Shown: piece after piece, positions 37,686-45,425 of the stretch
How positions within the stretch are numbered: position 1 is the first letter of the stretch
Layout of the letters: every line of letters starts with the position of its first letter
Assembly: GCA_004557905.1 (NCBI GenBank)
Contig: SFFH01000001.1
Coordinates: 62,001 to 126,000 of the forward strand
DNA from: Clostridiales bacterium
GTDB taxonomy: Bacteria; Bacillota; Clostridia; Christensenellales; Aristaeellaceae
Length of the DNA stretch: 64,000 bases
Reading direction: 5' to 3'
Translations under genes and position numbers: made by a program
The notes under the pieces: generated by a model
What the model saw: only the letters and a program-made list of their open reading frames with translations
The model's database searches: none
What the model was told of the DNA's origin: nothing

Positions 37686-37714
37686 ATTATATGATGGGAT
37701 TGCGCGAAAGTCAA
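37686..37714 (-). promoter_or_regulatory. Promoter of the tyrS T-box transcript
   Basis: Minus strand TTGACT (37709-37714), 17-base spacer, TATAAT (37686-37691). The -35 box overlaps the stop region of the upstream DMT transporter gene. Confidence 0.88.
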
Positions 37715-38604
37715 GGCTTTTTCGCGTCGCGGGTGGCGAAGGTATCCACGACCATCGACAGCACGATGAGGATGCCGCCCGCAAGCTGCATGCCCGTGAG
37801 CTGCTCGCCCAGCAGCAGTGCGCCCGCCACACAGGCGGTGATGGGGTTGAGGTTGATGGACAGGGACACGGTGAGGGAATCGACCACGCGCATGGCGAGG
37901 TTGTAGAGCACATAGCACAGCGCGGAGCAGACGGCCGCCAGCAGAACAATGCACAGCCAGGCGACAGGCGAGACGCAAACCCACTGGCCGCGCTCCGCCA
38001 GCGCGAACGGCGCGAGCGTGACGACGGCGGCGAGCGCCTGCCAGGTGGACACGCGCAGGGAGCTGCACGATTCAAGGAGCTTCGGCGTCGTCAGGATGTA
38101 GCCCGTCCAGCACAGGCTTGCGCCGACCATGAGCAGATTGCCGGTCAGTGAGCTGCCGCCCACCTCGCTTCCGGTGACGATGACCAGGTACGCGCCCACG
38201 AGCGACAGCACGACGGCCATCCAGCGCGTGAGCGATATGCGCTCCCGGCAGAAGCAGACGCGGAAGAGCAGCGTCATCATCGGCACGAGCGAGACGATCA
38301 GCGAGGCGGCGGAGGCCGTGGTGCGCTGCAGACCGGAATGCTCAAAGAAGAAGTACACCGTGATGCCCAGCAGCGTGGTGGCAAACGCGCGCGGCACCCA
38401 CTCATACAGGCGCACGCCGTGCTCGAGCTTCAGGCACAGGGGCAGCATCAGGCCGGCAGTGATCAGGTAGCGCAGGAAGGCGAGCGTCATCGGCGGCATG
38501 CCCTCGGAGAGCGCGGTCTTGGAGAAGATAAAGGACAGGCCCCACATCACGTTGACGAACACGAGCATGGCCATGCCCCGCGCTTTTTGTGTGCTTTTGT
38601 GCAA
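37711..38604 (-). CDS. EamA/DMT superfamily transporter
   Basis: A 297-residue protein with ten hydrophobic helices in two EamA repeats. The first is MWGLSFIFSKTAL with a conserved Pro/Gly pattern; the second starts near residue 150 and ends with LLLGEQLTGMQLAGGILIVLSMV. Such proteins export amino acids or other metabolites. The substrate is unknown. It has its own promoter, back to back with that of trmL. Confidence 0.9.
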   Translation of the reverse strand: MHKSTQKARGMAMLVFVNVMWGLSFIFSKTALSEGMPPMTLAFLRYLITAGLMLPLCLKLEHGVRLYEWVPRAFATTLLGITVYFFFEHSGLQRTTASAASLIVSLVPMMTLLFRVCFCRERISLTRWMAVVLSLVGAYLVIVTGSEVGGSSLTGNLLMVGASLCWTGYILTTPKLLESCSSLRVSTWQALAAVVTLAPFALAERGQWVCVSPVAWLCIVLLAAVCSALCYVLYNLAMRVVDSLTVSLSINLNPITACVAGALLLGEQLTGMQLAGGILIVLSMVVDTFATRDAKKP

Positions 38605-38632
38605 GAGAATTCCTCCTTTGCAGAATACTGCT

Positions 38633-38661
38633 ATGATAAATCAGCGGGCGGGCAATGTCAA
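38633..38661 (-). promoter_or_regulatory. Promoter of the DMT transporter gene
   Basis: Minus strand TTGACA (38656-38661), 17-base spacer, TATCAT (38633-38638), followed by a GGAGGA ribosome site before the ATG at 38604. Confidence 0.75.
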
Positions 38662-38666
38662 GCGCC

Positions 38667-38695
38667 TTGCAGGCGGATGCGTTTTGCGGTACAAT
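38667..38695 (+). promoter_or_regulatory. Promoter of trmL
   Basis: TTGCAG (38667-38672), 17-base spacer, TACAAT (38690-38695). It is only 5 bases from the divergent DMT promoter, so the two -35 boxes abut. Confidence 0.75.
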
Positions 38696-38727
38696 GGGGA
38701 TGAACATCACAAGAAGGAAGAACGCCT

Positions 38728-39246
38728 ATGATTCATATCGTATTGGTTGAGCCGGAGATTCCGCAGAACACGGGCAACATCGCCCGCACCTGCGCGGCTA
38801 CGGGGAGCGAGCTGCACCTGGTGGAGCCGCTGGGCTTTAAGCTCGAGGACAAGTATTTGAAGCGCGCGGGACTGGATTACTGGCCGATGGTGAAGGTGCA
38901 CGTGCACAGGGACTTTGCCGACGTGCTCGCGCGCTATCCGGACGCGGCATTTTATTACGCCAGCACGAAGGCGCCGCGCAGCTATGCGCAGGTGCAGTAT
39001 CCCAAGGATGTGTTCCTGGTCTTTGGCAGGGAATCGCGCGGCTTGCCGGAGAACCTGCTGGAGCGCGTGTACGACCGCTGCATCCGCATCCCGATGGTGG
39101 AAAGCGCGCGCAGCCTGAACCTGTCCAACTCCGTGGCGATCGTCACCTACGAGGCGCTCAGACAGCACGGCTTTGAGCACCTGCTCGATCACGGCGCGCT
39201 TACCGGCCGCGAGGAAGCGCCCGGCGCGTGGATGGATTATCTGTAA
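38728..39246 (+). CDS. trmL: tRNA (cytidine(34)-2'-O)-methyltransferase
   Basis: A 172-residue SPOUT methyltransferase. It has the start IHIVLVEPEIPQNTGNIARTC, LVEPLGF, the LVFGRESRGLPE motif (~89-100) and the C-terminal trefoil-knot motif IRIPMVESARSLNLSNSVAIVTYEAL (split here for length). TrmL methylates the ribose of the wobble base of tRNA-Leu isoacceptors. The length is normal for the family. Confidence 0.95.
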   Translation: MIHIVLVEPEIPQNTGNIARTCAATGSELHLVEPLGFKLEDKYLKRAGLDYWPMVKVHVHRDFADVLARYPDAAFYYASTKAPRSYAQVQYPKDVFLVFGRESRGLPENLLERVYDRCIRIPMVESARSLNLSNSVAIVTYEALRQHGFEHLLDHGALTGREEAPGAWMDYL

Positions 39247-39249
39247 GGG

Positions 39250-39279
39250 TTGACACCGCGTCGCCTCATGGGGTACAAT
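39250..39279 (+). promoter_or_regulatory. Promoter of the small membrane gene and UDG genes
   Basis: TTGACA (39250-39255), 18-base spacer, TACAAT (39274-39279), starting 4 bases after the trmL stop. Confidence 0.8.
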
Positions 39280-39308
39280 GAAGCAAAACCGGGAAAGGAC
39301 GTGGCCGC

Positions 39309-39524
39309 GTGAAAAAGAAGAAAAAGAGCCAGATTGGCTATCGCGTGGCCGCGGGCGTCATGGATGTGTTCGGCGTGGCGGCGGCGTCGCTGGCCATCGT
39401 CGTGCTGATGCTGATGCTGGGCAGCCTGTTTGGCTGGCTGCGGCAGGATCTGGCCATGACCTTCGCTGATCTCACCGACAATATCACGGATGCTGTGATC
39501 ATCACAGACGGCACGAAAAAATGA
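39309..39524 (+). CDS. 71-residue single-pass membrane protein
   Basis: Begins with a Lys-rich stretch (MKKKKKSQIGYR from a GTG start), then one long hydrophobic helix (about 22-43) and a short acidic tail (ITDAVIITDG). An AAAGGA ribosome site lies about 10 bases upstream. It is first in a probable transcript with the two UDG-family genes. No family was recognised. Confidence 0.6.
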   Translation: MKKKKKSQIGYRVAAGVMDVFGVAAASLAIVVLMLMLGSLFGWLRQDLAMTFADLTDNITDAVIITDGTKK

Positions 39525-39584
39525 TGCAGCTTCGCTTGATCCGGGCGAAGCTCTTGTTCTCATATGGAGAAGGGGGATGGCTGC

Positions 39585-40160
39585 ATGAACACATCCTGGC
39601 CGACGCTGTCGCAGGAGGTCTTCTCCTGCGAAAAATGCAGGCTCTGCCAGACGCGGCAGAACGTCGTGCTGGGCGAGGGCGATCTGCATGCGGCGCTCAT
39701 GTTCATTGGCGAGGGCCCGGGCGCGCAGGAGGATGCGACGGGCCGTCCGTTTGTGGGTGCGGCCGGACAGCTGCTGGACAGGATGCTAGCCGCCATCGGC
39801 ATGACGCGCGAGCAGGTGTACATCTGCAACATCGTCAAGTGCCGTCCGCCGCAGAACCGCGTGCCGGAGCCGGACGAGCGCAGCGCCTGCATGCCCTATC
39901 TTCGTCAGCAGGTGGCGCTGGTGCGCCCGAAGATCATCGTGTGCCTGGGCTCCACGCCCACGCGCGCGCTGCTGGGCGATCAGATGCGCATCACGCGGGA
40001 CCGGGGCGTGTGGCAGCTGAAGAAGGGCGTGTGGTTCATGCCGACGTATCACCCGGCGGCGCTGCTGCGCGATCTGGACAAAAAGCGCCCGGCCTGGGAG
40101 GATTTCAAGGCGATTCGGGATAAACTGATCGAGCTGGGCGTATACGAGCGCACGGTATAA
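39585..40160 (+). CDS. Family 4 (Fe-S) uracil-DNA glycosylase
   Basis: A 191-residue DNA repair enzyme that removes uracil from DNA. The four cluster Cys are present as C15, C18, C86 and C102, the family 4 spacing. Motif 1 is GEGPGAQED (~42-50) and motif 2 is HPAALLRD near residue 150. The ATG at 39585 has AAGGGGG about 8 bases upstream; an in-frame ATG at 39564 lacks a good site. The next gene is a divergent paralogue. Confidence 0.92.
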   Translation: MNTSWPTLSQEVFSCEKCRLCQTRQNVVLGEGDLHAALMFIGEGPGAQEDATGRPFVGAAGQLLDRMLAAIGMTREQVYICNIVKCRPPQNRVPEPDERSACMPYLRQQVALVRPKIIVCLGSTPTRALLGDQMRITRDRGVWQLKKGVWFMPTYHPAALLRDLDKKRPAWEDFKAIRDKLIELGVYERTV

Positions 40161-40192
40161 GAAGAAGTCGGAGAGGAAAAGGCGGCTTGATC

Positions 40193-40807
40193 ATGGAGAA
40201 GTATAAGCAGGCGCTGCGGGATTTTCTGGCCGGCGTGATGCCGGGGCGGGAAAACGCGCTGGTCTTCGGCGAAGGGCCGCTGCATCCGAAGCTGATGCTC
40301 ATCGGTGAGGCGCCGGGCGAGCAGGAGACGCTGATGGGCCGCCCGTTCGTGGGCAAGGCGGGCAAGAATCTCGACCGCTTTCTGGAGCTGGCCGGCATGC
40401 GCCGCGAGGAGATCTACATCTCCAACGCCGTCAAGATCCGTCCGACGAAGACCGGAAAAACGGGCCGCATTTCCAACCGCCCGCCGACGAAGGAGGAAAT
40501 CGCGCTGTTTCGCCCTTGGCTGCTGCGGGAGATCGACCTCGTTGCGCCTCAGGTGATCGCGACGCTGGGCAACGTGCCGCTGTTTGCGGTCACGGGCGAT
40601 AAAAGGCTGACCATCGGCGAGGCACACGGCAGAGCGATGGAGGCGGGCGAGACGGGACGCCGGCTCTTTGCGCTGTACCACCCGGCAAGCCTGATTTACA
40701 ACCGCGCGCTTGAGCCGGTGTATGAGCAGGATGTGCGCGCGCTGGCGGCGTGGATTGCCCGGGATGCGTGCGGCGCCGCGATTTCGGACGCGAAAACGGA
40801 CATTTGA
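40193..40807 (+). CDS. UDG-superfamily protein lacking Fe-S cysteines
   Basis: A 204-residue paralogue of the preceding glycosylase. It keeps motif 1 (GEAPGEQE, ~38-45), RPFVGKAG and motif 2 (HPASLIYN). All four cluster Cys are absent: the N-terminal CxxC is replaced by a helix, and NAVKIRP stands where the third Cys is expected. Related uncharacterised UDG-like proteins exist. The start could also be TTG at 40187. Tandem placement suggests duplication with a changed substrate or a non-catalytic role. Confidence 0.8.
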   Translation: MEKYKQALRDFLAGVMPGRENALVFGEGPLHPKLMLIGEAPGEQETLMGRPFVGKAGKNLDRFLELAGMRREEIYISNAVKIRPTKTGKTGRISNRPPTKEEIALFRPWLLREIDLVAPQVIATLGNVPLFAVTGDKRLTIGEAHGRAMEAGETGRRLFALYHPASLIYNRALEPVYEQDVRALAAWIARDACGAAISDAKTDI

Positions 40808-40872
40808 GACAGAATGTCTTTCCTTCATCCCAGAGACGTGATATGCTGGACGCACAGAAGAATGGGGGGAAA

Positions 40873-41370
40873 ATGAGAATGCTTACAAACCTGATGGCAA
40901 ATTTGCCCATCCTGCTGTGCCTGATGCTGGGCGCGGCGCTGATGATCGTGGAGGTGTTCCTGCCGGGCTTTGGCCTGCCGGGCGTGTCGGGCATCGTGCT
41001 CATCGGCGCGGGCACGGTTATCATCTGGCTCAAGGCCGGCGCGCTGACCGCGCTGGCGACGCTGCTGGTGGTGATCGCCGTGCTGGCGGTGCTGATTTCC
41101 TATATGATGCGCCGCGCGACGGAGGGCGGCGCGCACGCGAGAATCTTCCTGCGCGAGAAGGAGGAGCTGCGCAGCGGCGAGGATATGCAGGTGCTGCTGG
41201 GGAAACAGGGCCGCACGACCAGCGTGCTGCGGCCGGCGGGCATCGGCGACTTTGACGGCGTGAGGCTGAATGTGGTCACCGAGGGCAGCTTCATCGAGCG
41301 GGACAGGCCGATTGAAATCGTGAATGTGGATGGGGCGCGCATCGTCGTGCGCGAACGGCAGAGCGCCTGA
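40873..41370 (+). CDS. Short NfeD-like membrane protein
   Basis: A 165-residue protein with two or three hydrophobic helices (about 8-25, 30-48 and 52-75), the family motif EVFLPGFGLPGVSGI and a C-terminal OB-fold domain (about 95-165, GRTTSVLRPAGIGDFDGVRLNV). NfeD proteins work beside flotillin-like proteins in membrane microdomains; floA follows 36 bases later. GGGGGG before the ATG acts as ribosome site, and an ATG at 40879 is also possible. Confidence 0.87.
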   Translation: MRMLTNLMANLPILLCLMLGAALMIVEVFLPGFGLPGVSGIVLIGAGTVIIWLKAGALTALATLLVVIAVLAVLISYMMRRATEGGAHARIFLREKEELRSGEDMQVLLGKQGRTTSVLRPAGIGDFDGVRLNVVTEGSFIERDRPIEIVNVDGARIVVRERQSA

Positions 41371-41406
41371 CGCATATGAACTGAGGAAGAGGAGAGGGGA
41401 ATTGTC

Positions 41407-42384
41407 ATGGCTGAAAGCATTGTTCTGATCTTTGCAATCGTCGTCATCATCATCGTGTTTCTGAGCTTTGTGCCGCTGAACCTGTGGATTTCCGCGCTGG
41501 CCTCCGGCGTGCACGTCTCGATCTTCACGCTGATCGGCATGAAGATCCGCCGTGTGTCCCCGTCCAAGATCGTCAGCCCGCTGATCAAGGCGGAAAAGGC
41601 GGGTCTGGCGATGGAGATCAGCAAGATGGAGGCGCATTACCTGGCGGGCGGCAACCTCGACCGCGTGATCACCGCGCTCATCACGGCGCGCGGCGCGAAC
41701 ATTAAGCTGGATTTCCCGGAGGCATGCGCCATCGATCTGGCGGGACGCGACGTCCTGCAGGCCGTGCAGATGAGCGTCAACCCCCGCGTCATCGAGACGC
41801 CGGTCATCGCCGCGATCGCCAAGGACGGCATTGAGCTGCGCGCCAGGGCGCGCGTCACCGTCCGCGCGAACATCGAGCGGCTGGTCGGCGGCGCGGGCGA
41901 GGAGACGATCGTCGCGCGCGTGGGCGAGGGCATCGTCACCACGGTCGGCTCCGCGCAGACGCACAAGGAGGTTCTGGAGAATCCGGATCTCATTTCCCGC
42001 ACGGTGCTGGACAAGGGCCTGGATGCGGGCACGGCGTTTGAGATCCTGTCCATCGATATCGCGGATGTGGACGTGGGCCGCAACGTCGGCGCGCAGCTGC
42101 AGATGGACCAGGCGGAGGCGGATCGCCGCATCGCCCAGGCGAAGGCGGAGGAGCGCCGCGCCATGGCCGTCGCGCGCGAGCAGGAGATGAAGGCCGCCGC
42201 GCAGGAGCAGCGCGCCAAGGTCATCGAGGCCGAGGCGGAGGTGCCCAAGGCGATGGCTGCCGCGCTGCGCGAGGGCAAGCTGGGCGTGATGGACTACTAC
42301 CAGATGCAGAACACCATCGCCGATACCTCCATGCGCGACGCGATCGCGGGCATGGGCGGCGCGCAGAACGCGCCCAAGAAGTAA
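41407..42384 (+). CDS. floA: Flotillin-like protein FloA
   Basis: A 325-residue membrane scaffold protein of the YqfA/FloA family. A membrane hairpin sits at the N-terminus (about 5-50). The SPFH-like region follows with KIVSPLIKAEKAGL, EAHYLAGGNLDRVI and ARVTVRANIERLVGGAGEETI. A helical Ala/Glu-rich segment (about 230-295) drives oligomerisation. FloA organises functional membrane microdomains. The nfeD-floA pair is conserved in Firmicutes. Confidence 0.95.
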   Translation: MAESIVLIFAIVVIIIVFLSFVPLNLWISALASGVHVSIFTLIGMKIRRVSPSKIVSPLIKAEKAGLAMEISKMEAHYLAGGNLDRVITALITARGANIKLDFPEACAIDLAGRDVLQAVQMSVNPRVIETPVIAAIAKDGIELRARARVTVRANIERLVGGAGEETIVARVGEGIVTTVGSAQTHKEVLENPDLISRTVLDKGLDAGTAFEILSIDIADVDVGRNVGAQLQMDQAEADRRIAQAKAEERRAMAVAREQEMKAAAQEQRAKVIEAEAEVPKAMAAALREGKLGVMDYYQMQNTIADTSMRDAIAGMGGAQNAPKK

Positions 42385-42411
42385 GACGCAGAGGCGGAAG
42401 GAGGAACGCGC

Positions 42412-42825
42412 GTGAGAGACTTTCCGATTCTGCCCATCCTGCTGATCCTGTATGTCATCGCCGTTGCCGGCGGCAGGAAGAAGAAAACGACCAAGCAGAA
42501 CAGGCAGCGGCAAAGACCTGCGCGCGCAGCCTCCCGGACCCAAACGCGGGAGGAGCGCCCCCGCACGCGCACGGAGCAGACGGCGCAGGGGTTTTCCACG
42601 GCGTTTGCACGGAAGCAGAGCGCGCCGGTTCCCGAGGGAGAGGATCCCTGCCACCCCGCGCCAAAGTGCGAACAGGTGCAGGCAGACAGACAGGCACGGG
42701 AGCCTGAGCAGGAGACGGAGCCGGATGCGCTGGCGCAGGACGTGCTGCGCGGCATCGTCATGAGCGAGATTCTGACCAGGCCGTGCGAGCGGAGAGCGAG
42801 AAACAGGCAGGGGTATCATGGATAA
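42412..42825 (+). CDS. Small membrane-anchored protein with a charged disordered tail
   Basis: A 137-residue protein from a GTG start. One N-terminal hydrophobic segment (FPILPILLILYVIAVAGG, ~3-20) precedes a long Arg/Glu/Gln-rich, probably disordered tail ending in a short helix (LAQDVLRGIVMSEIL). It sits between floA and a LytTR regulator, overlapping the latter by 8 bases, so it may link the microdomain genes to that regulator. No family was recognised. Confidence 0.6.
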   Translation: MRDFPILPILLILYVIAVAGGRKKKTTKQNRQRQRPARAASRTQTREERPRTRTEQTAQGFSTAFARKQSAPVPEGEDPCHPAPKCEQVQADRQAREPEQETEPDALAQDVLRGIVMSEILTRPCERRARNRQGYHG

Positions 42826-43588
42826 CGAGATTCGCGTGGTGATTGCGGACGATCAGGAGGGCATGCGCCTGATCCTGCGCAAGATGATCGACAAGGCGCA
42901 GGGCTTTACGATCTGCGCAGAAGCCGACAGCGGCGACAAGGTGCCCGCGCTGGTGGAGCAATATAAGCCGCACGTCTGCTTCCTGGACGTGGAAATGCCG
43001 GGCATGACGGGCATCGAGTGCGCGAAGGCCATCCAGGACATGGATCCGCACACGATCATCGTCTTCGCCACGGCGCACGAGGGCTACATGGCGCAGGCGT
43101 TTGAGATGTACGCGTTTGACTACATGGTGAAGCCCTTCAAGATGGAGCGCGTGATGAAGACGCTCGAGCGCATCCGCGAGGTCGTGCTGGGCCGGCAGGC
43201 CGCGCAGCAGCCTGTGGGCGGGACGGTGACGGCCGTTGCCAAGGCGCGCACCGCGCCCAGCGGCCGCATCATGCTCCATCACAAGGAAGGCGTGAACTTT
43301 GTCAGCCAGTCGGACATCCTGCTGGTGCAGCGCGAGAACCGCTCCACCGTGCTCTACGCCACCGGCGGACGGCGCTTTGAGACCAGCGAGGCGCTGGGCG
43401 ACGTGGAGGAGAGGCTGGATCCCCGAATCTTCTTCCGGTGCCACAAGTCCTACATCATCAACCTCAACGTGATTGACAGCATCACGCCGTACGGCCGCTG
43501 GACCTATGTCGTTCATCTGGTCGGAACGGATCAGGACGCGCTGATCACGCATGAAAAATACGAGGAGCTGGAGCGGATGTTCTCCTGA
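42818..43588 (+). CDS. LytTR family response regulator
   Basis: A 256-residue two-domain regulator. The receiver domain (about 1-118) has the acidic pocket DDQ and the phospho-acceptor Asp in VCFLDVEMPGMTGIE (~50-64), with the conserved Lys in MVKPFK. A linker of about 30 residues leads to the LytTR DNA-binding domain (about 150-255, FFRCHKSYIINLNVI). No histidine kinase is adjacent, so it is an orphan within this window. It starts inside the preceding gene. Confidence 0.93.
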   Translation: MDNEIRVVIADDQEGMRLILRKMIDKAQGFTICAEADSGDKVPALVEQYKPHVCFLDVEMPGMTGIECAKAIQDMDPHTIIVFATAHEGYMAQAFEMYAFDYMVKPFKMERVMKTLERIREVVLGRQAAQQPVGGTVTAVAKARTAPSGRIMLHHKEGVNFVSQSDILLVQRENRSTVLYATGGRRFETSEALGDVEERLDPRIFFRCHKSYIINLNVIDSITPYGRWTYVVHLVGTDQDALITHEKYEELERMFS

Positions 43589-43645
43589 GCGGCGCGCGCT
43601 GCATGCAGCCGCCCCTAAAAAGTTGCAAAAAGTTGAGAATTCTGC

Positions 43646-43674
43646 TTGCAATTCAAGGATAAACGTGATACAAT
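43646..43674 (+). promoter_or_regulatory. Promoter of rpsT
   Basis: TTGCAA (43646-43651), 17-base spacer, TACAAT (43669-43674), 45 bases before the S20 start codon. Confidence 0.85.
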
Positions 43675-43718
43675 AGTCCATGCTGATTATCTGAATACAC
43701 CCGAGGAGGTGAATTCCC

Positions 43719-43961
43719 ATGCCGAACATCAAGTCTGCTATCAAGCGCGTCAGCGTGACCGAGCACAAGACCATTCGCAACAAGATGGTCAAGTCTGCGA
43801 CCAAGACCGCGCTCAAGAAGTTCAATACCAATGCGACTGCTGAAATGCTGAGCTCCGCCTCCGCCGCCGTTGACAAGGCTGCTGCGAAGGGCGTTATCTC
43901 TAAGAATGCCGCGAACCGTCAGAAGGCGCGTATGGCGCGTGTGCTGGCCAAGGCTGAGTAA
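43719..43961 (+). CDS. rpsT: 30S ribosomal protein S20
   Basis: An 80-residue basic, Ala-rich helical protein with the family pattern MPNIKSAIKRV, HKTIRNKMVKSATKTALKKF and KGVISKNAANRQKARMARVL. It binds 16S rRNA during 30S assembly. GAGGAGG precedes the ATG, and a terminator follows immediately. Confidence 0.97.
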   Translation: MPNIKSAIKRVSVTEHKTIRNKMVKSATKTALKKFNTNATAEMLSSASAAVDKAAAKGVISKNAANRQKARMARVLAKAE

Positions 43962-43976
43962 TTCTCACGCTTGATC

Positions 43977-44000
43977 CCCTCCCTTTGGGAGGGTTTTTTT
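43977..44000 (+). terminator. Terminator of rpsT
   Basis: CCCTCCC-TTT-GGGAGGG stem directly followed by seven T. Confidence 0.93.
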
Positions 44001-44026
44001 GTTGCCCGGAATCGGTTGAGCGCATG

Positions 44027-44051
44027 AAAAAACTCCCGCAAATTGCGGGAG
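44027..44051 (-). terminator. Terminator of the lacI-type gene
   Basis: Minus-strand hairpin CTCCCGCAA/TTGCGGGAG (44033-44051) followed by T6 (A run at 44027-44032), 14 bases after the repressor gene end. Confidence 0.92.
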
Positions 44052-44064
44052 AAAGGCAAAAGAT

Positions 44065-45117
44065 TCAGCTGCGTTTCCGGTATCCCAGCTTCGCGCCGCA
44101 GCTTTCGCGCACGATGAGCGTCGCCTCGCGCATCATGGAAAAGGACTGTGTCCGGTTGCCCTCGCGGGCGACGAGCAGCTCGCGCACGGCGCTCTGCGTC
44201 ATCTCCTCGGGGTGCAGATCGATCGAGGTCAGCGGGGGATCGGTGTAGGGGCAGAAGAACTGGTTGTCGCAGCCGATGATCGCCATATCCTCCGGCAGGC
44301 GAAGGCCCATCTGCTTGAGCTGCTTGATCGCGCCCAGCGCCATCTGATCGTTGAAGGCGATGATCGCCGTCGGCCAGCGCTTGCGCTCGAGCCCGGAGAG
44401 CATGCGCAGGATGGCGCGCTCGCCGCTCTCTGCGTCGAAGCCTGCATCCACGTGATACGCGGGATCGTCCGGCAGATCGAGCGCGCGCAGCTCCTCAAGG
44501 AAGTTTTCGCCGCGCTTGCTGTTGTCCTTGAACTGCATGGAGCCGCCGATGAACGCGATGCGCCGGTGGCCGAGCGCGTGCAGATGGCGCACGGGCAGGC
44601 GGGAACAGCTGGCCAGGTCGCTGTGAATGCAGATGCAGTCCATCTTCACCGAGGGCGGGCAGATCGTAGCGACGGGCATGTAATTCTTGAGACGGACGAG
44701 CGCGTCGGCCAGGCCGGAGCGCTCTGTGGACCAGATGCCGCCGGCGAAGATGACGCCGTCGATGCGCCGGCGAATCAGCTCGTCCACCAGCGTGCGGGGG
44801 ATGGGCTTGTTTTCCTGAATCTGGAAGAGCCAGGCGTAGTATCCGTGCGCCTCCGCTTCCTTATAGGCTTCGTTATAGATGCGGGTAAAGTAGGGATTGA
44901 TGACCGCCGGCATGACGATGGCGATGGTCCTGCTCTGTCCGTCCTCCAGGTGCTGTGCGGAGGCGCTTGGCGCATAGGCATGGGCGTCGATGACGCGCTG
45001 TACCTTTTCCCGCGTGGCGTCGCGCACGTTGCTGTCGCCGCGCACAACGCGGGTGACGGTCGCGGTGGATACGCCGGCTTCGCGGGCGATATCGTAGATG
45101 GTCGCTTTTTTCTGCAT
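44065..45117 (-). CDS. LacI family repressor of the uronide locus
   Basis: A 350-residue regulator. The HTH domain (about 1-60) reads TIYDIAREAGVSTATVTRVVRG, with the hinge helix SASAQHLEDGQS. The periplasmic-binding-protein-like sensor (about 62-345) has HLHALGHRRIAFIGG and AFNDQMALGAIKQLKQMG. It is divergent from the sugar transporter operon and has two palindromic operators in the shared region. It should repress that operon and itself until a sugar or uronide inducer binds. Confidence 0.94.
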   Translation of the reverse strand: MQKKATIYDIAREAGVSTATVTRVVRGDSNVRDATREKVQRVIDAHAYAPSASAQHLEDGQSRTIAIVMPAVINPYFTRIYNEAYKEAEAHGYYAWLFQIQENKPIPRTLVDELIRRRIDGVIFAGGIWSTERSGLADALVRLKNYMPVATICPPSVKMDCICIHSDLASCSRLPVRHLHALGHRRIAFIGGSMQFKDNSKRGENFLEELRALDLPDDPAYHVDAGFDAESGERAILRMLSGLERKRWPTAIIAFNDQMALGAIKQLKQMGLRLPEDMAIIGCDNQFFCPYTDPPLTSIDLHPEEMTQSAVRELLVAREGNRTQSFSMMREATLIVRESCGAKLGYRKRS

Positions 45118-45167
45118 ACGGACCTCTTTCTGCCGCGCGCAGAAAGCGCCTGCGGCTTCATGCGATC

Positions 45168-45196
45168 ATTATACAGCAAGGCGCGCAAGTGGGCAA
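45168..45196 (-). promoter_or_regulatory. Promoter of the lacI-type gene
   Basis: Minus strand TTGCCC (45191-45196), 17-base spacer, TATAAT (45168-45173). Operator 1 lies 4 bases upstream of the -35 box. Confidence 0.82.
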
Positions 45197-45200
45197 GCAC

Positions 45201-45224
45201 AAAAATGTTACCGGTAACATTTTT
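45201..45224. promoter_or_regulatory. LacI operator 1
   Basis: A perfect 24-bp palindrome AAAAATGTTACCGGTAACATTTTT written as two 12-base arms (AAAAATGTTACC / GGTAACATTTTT). The central CG is the LacI-family hallmark. It lies between the divergent promoters. Confidence 0.92.
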
Positions 45225-45285
45225 GACGAGATAACTTCTGTCTGAAAGAGGGTATGAATTTCAAAAAGAAAACATGCACAAAACC

Positions 45286-45314
45286 TTGACCATGCACTTG
45301 TGAAGGTGTATAAT
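45286..45314 (+). promoter_or_regulatory. Promoter of the sugar ABC / uronide operon
   Basis: TTGACC (45286-45291), 17-base spacer, TATAAT (45309-45314). It is flanked upstream by operator 1 and downstream by operator 2. Confidence 0.88.
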
Positions 45315-45371
45315 GAGTTCAACGAAAGGGCGGAAATCATGCACCAGATAACGGCTGAGAATTGTACAGTC

Positions 45372-45393
45372 AAAATGTTATCGGTAACATTTT
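45372..45393. promoter_or_regulatory. LacI operator 2
   Basis: Second copy of the same palindrome (AAAATGTTATC / GGTAACATTTT) with one arm mismatch (T for C at 45381). It is about 55-75 bases after the predicted transcription start. Centre-to-centre distance to operator 1 is 170 bp, close to 16 helical turns, which would suit DNA looping. Confidence 0.9.
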
Positions 45394-45425
45394 TGAAGCC
45401 TGAAAATGAAAGGGAGGAACACTTC

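Noticed and set aside
45300..45425. N-terminal extension of the sugar-binding protein
   Set aside because: It overlaps the -10 box region and the LacI operator, and would bury the signal peptide. The ATG at 45426 has AGGGAGG.
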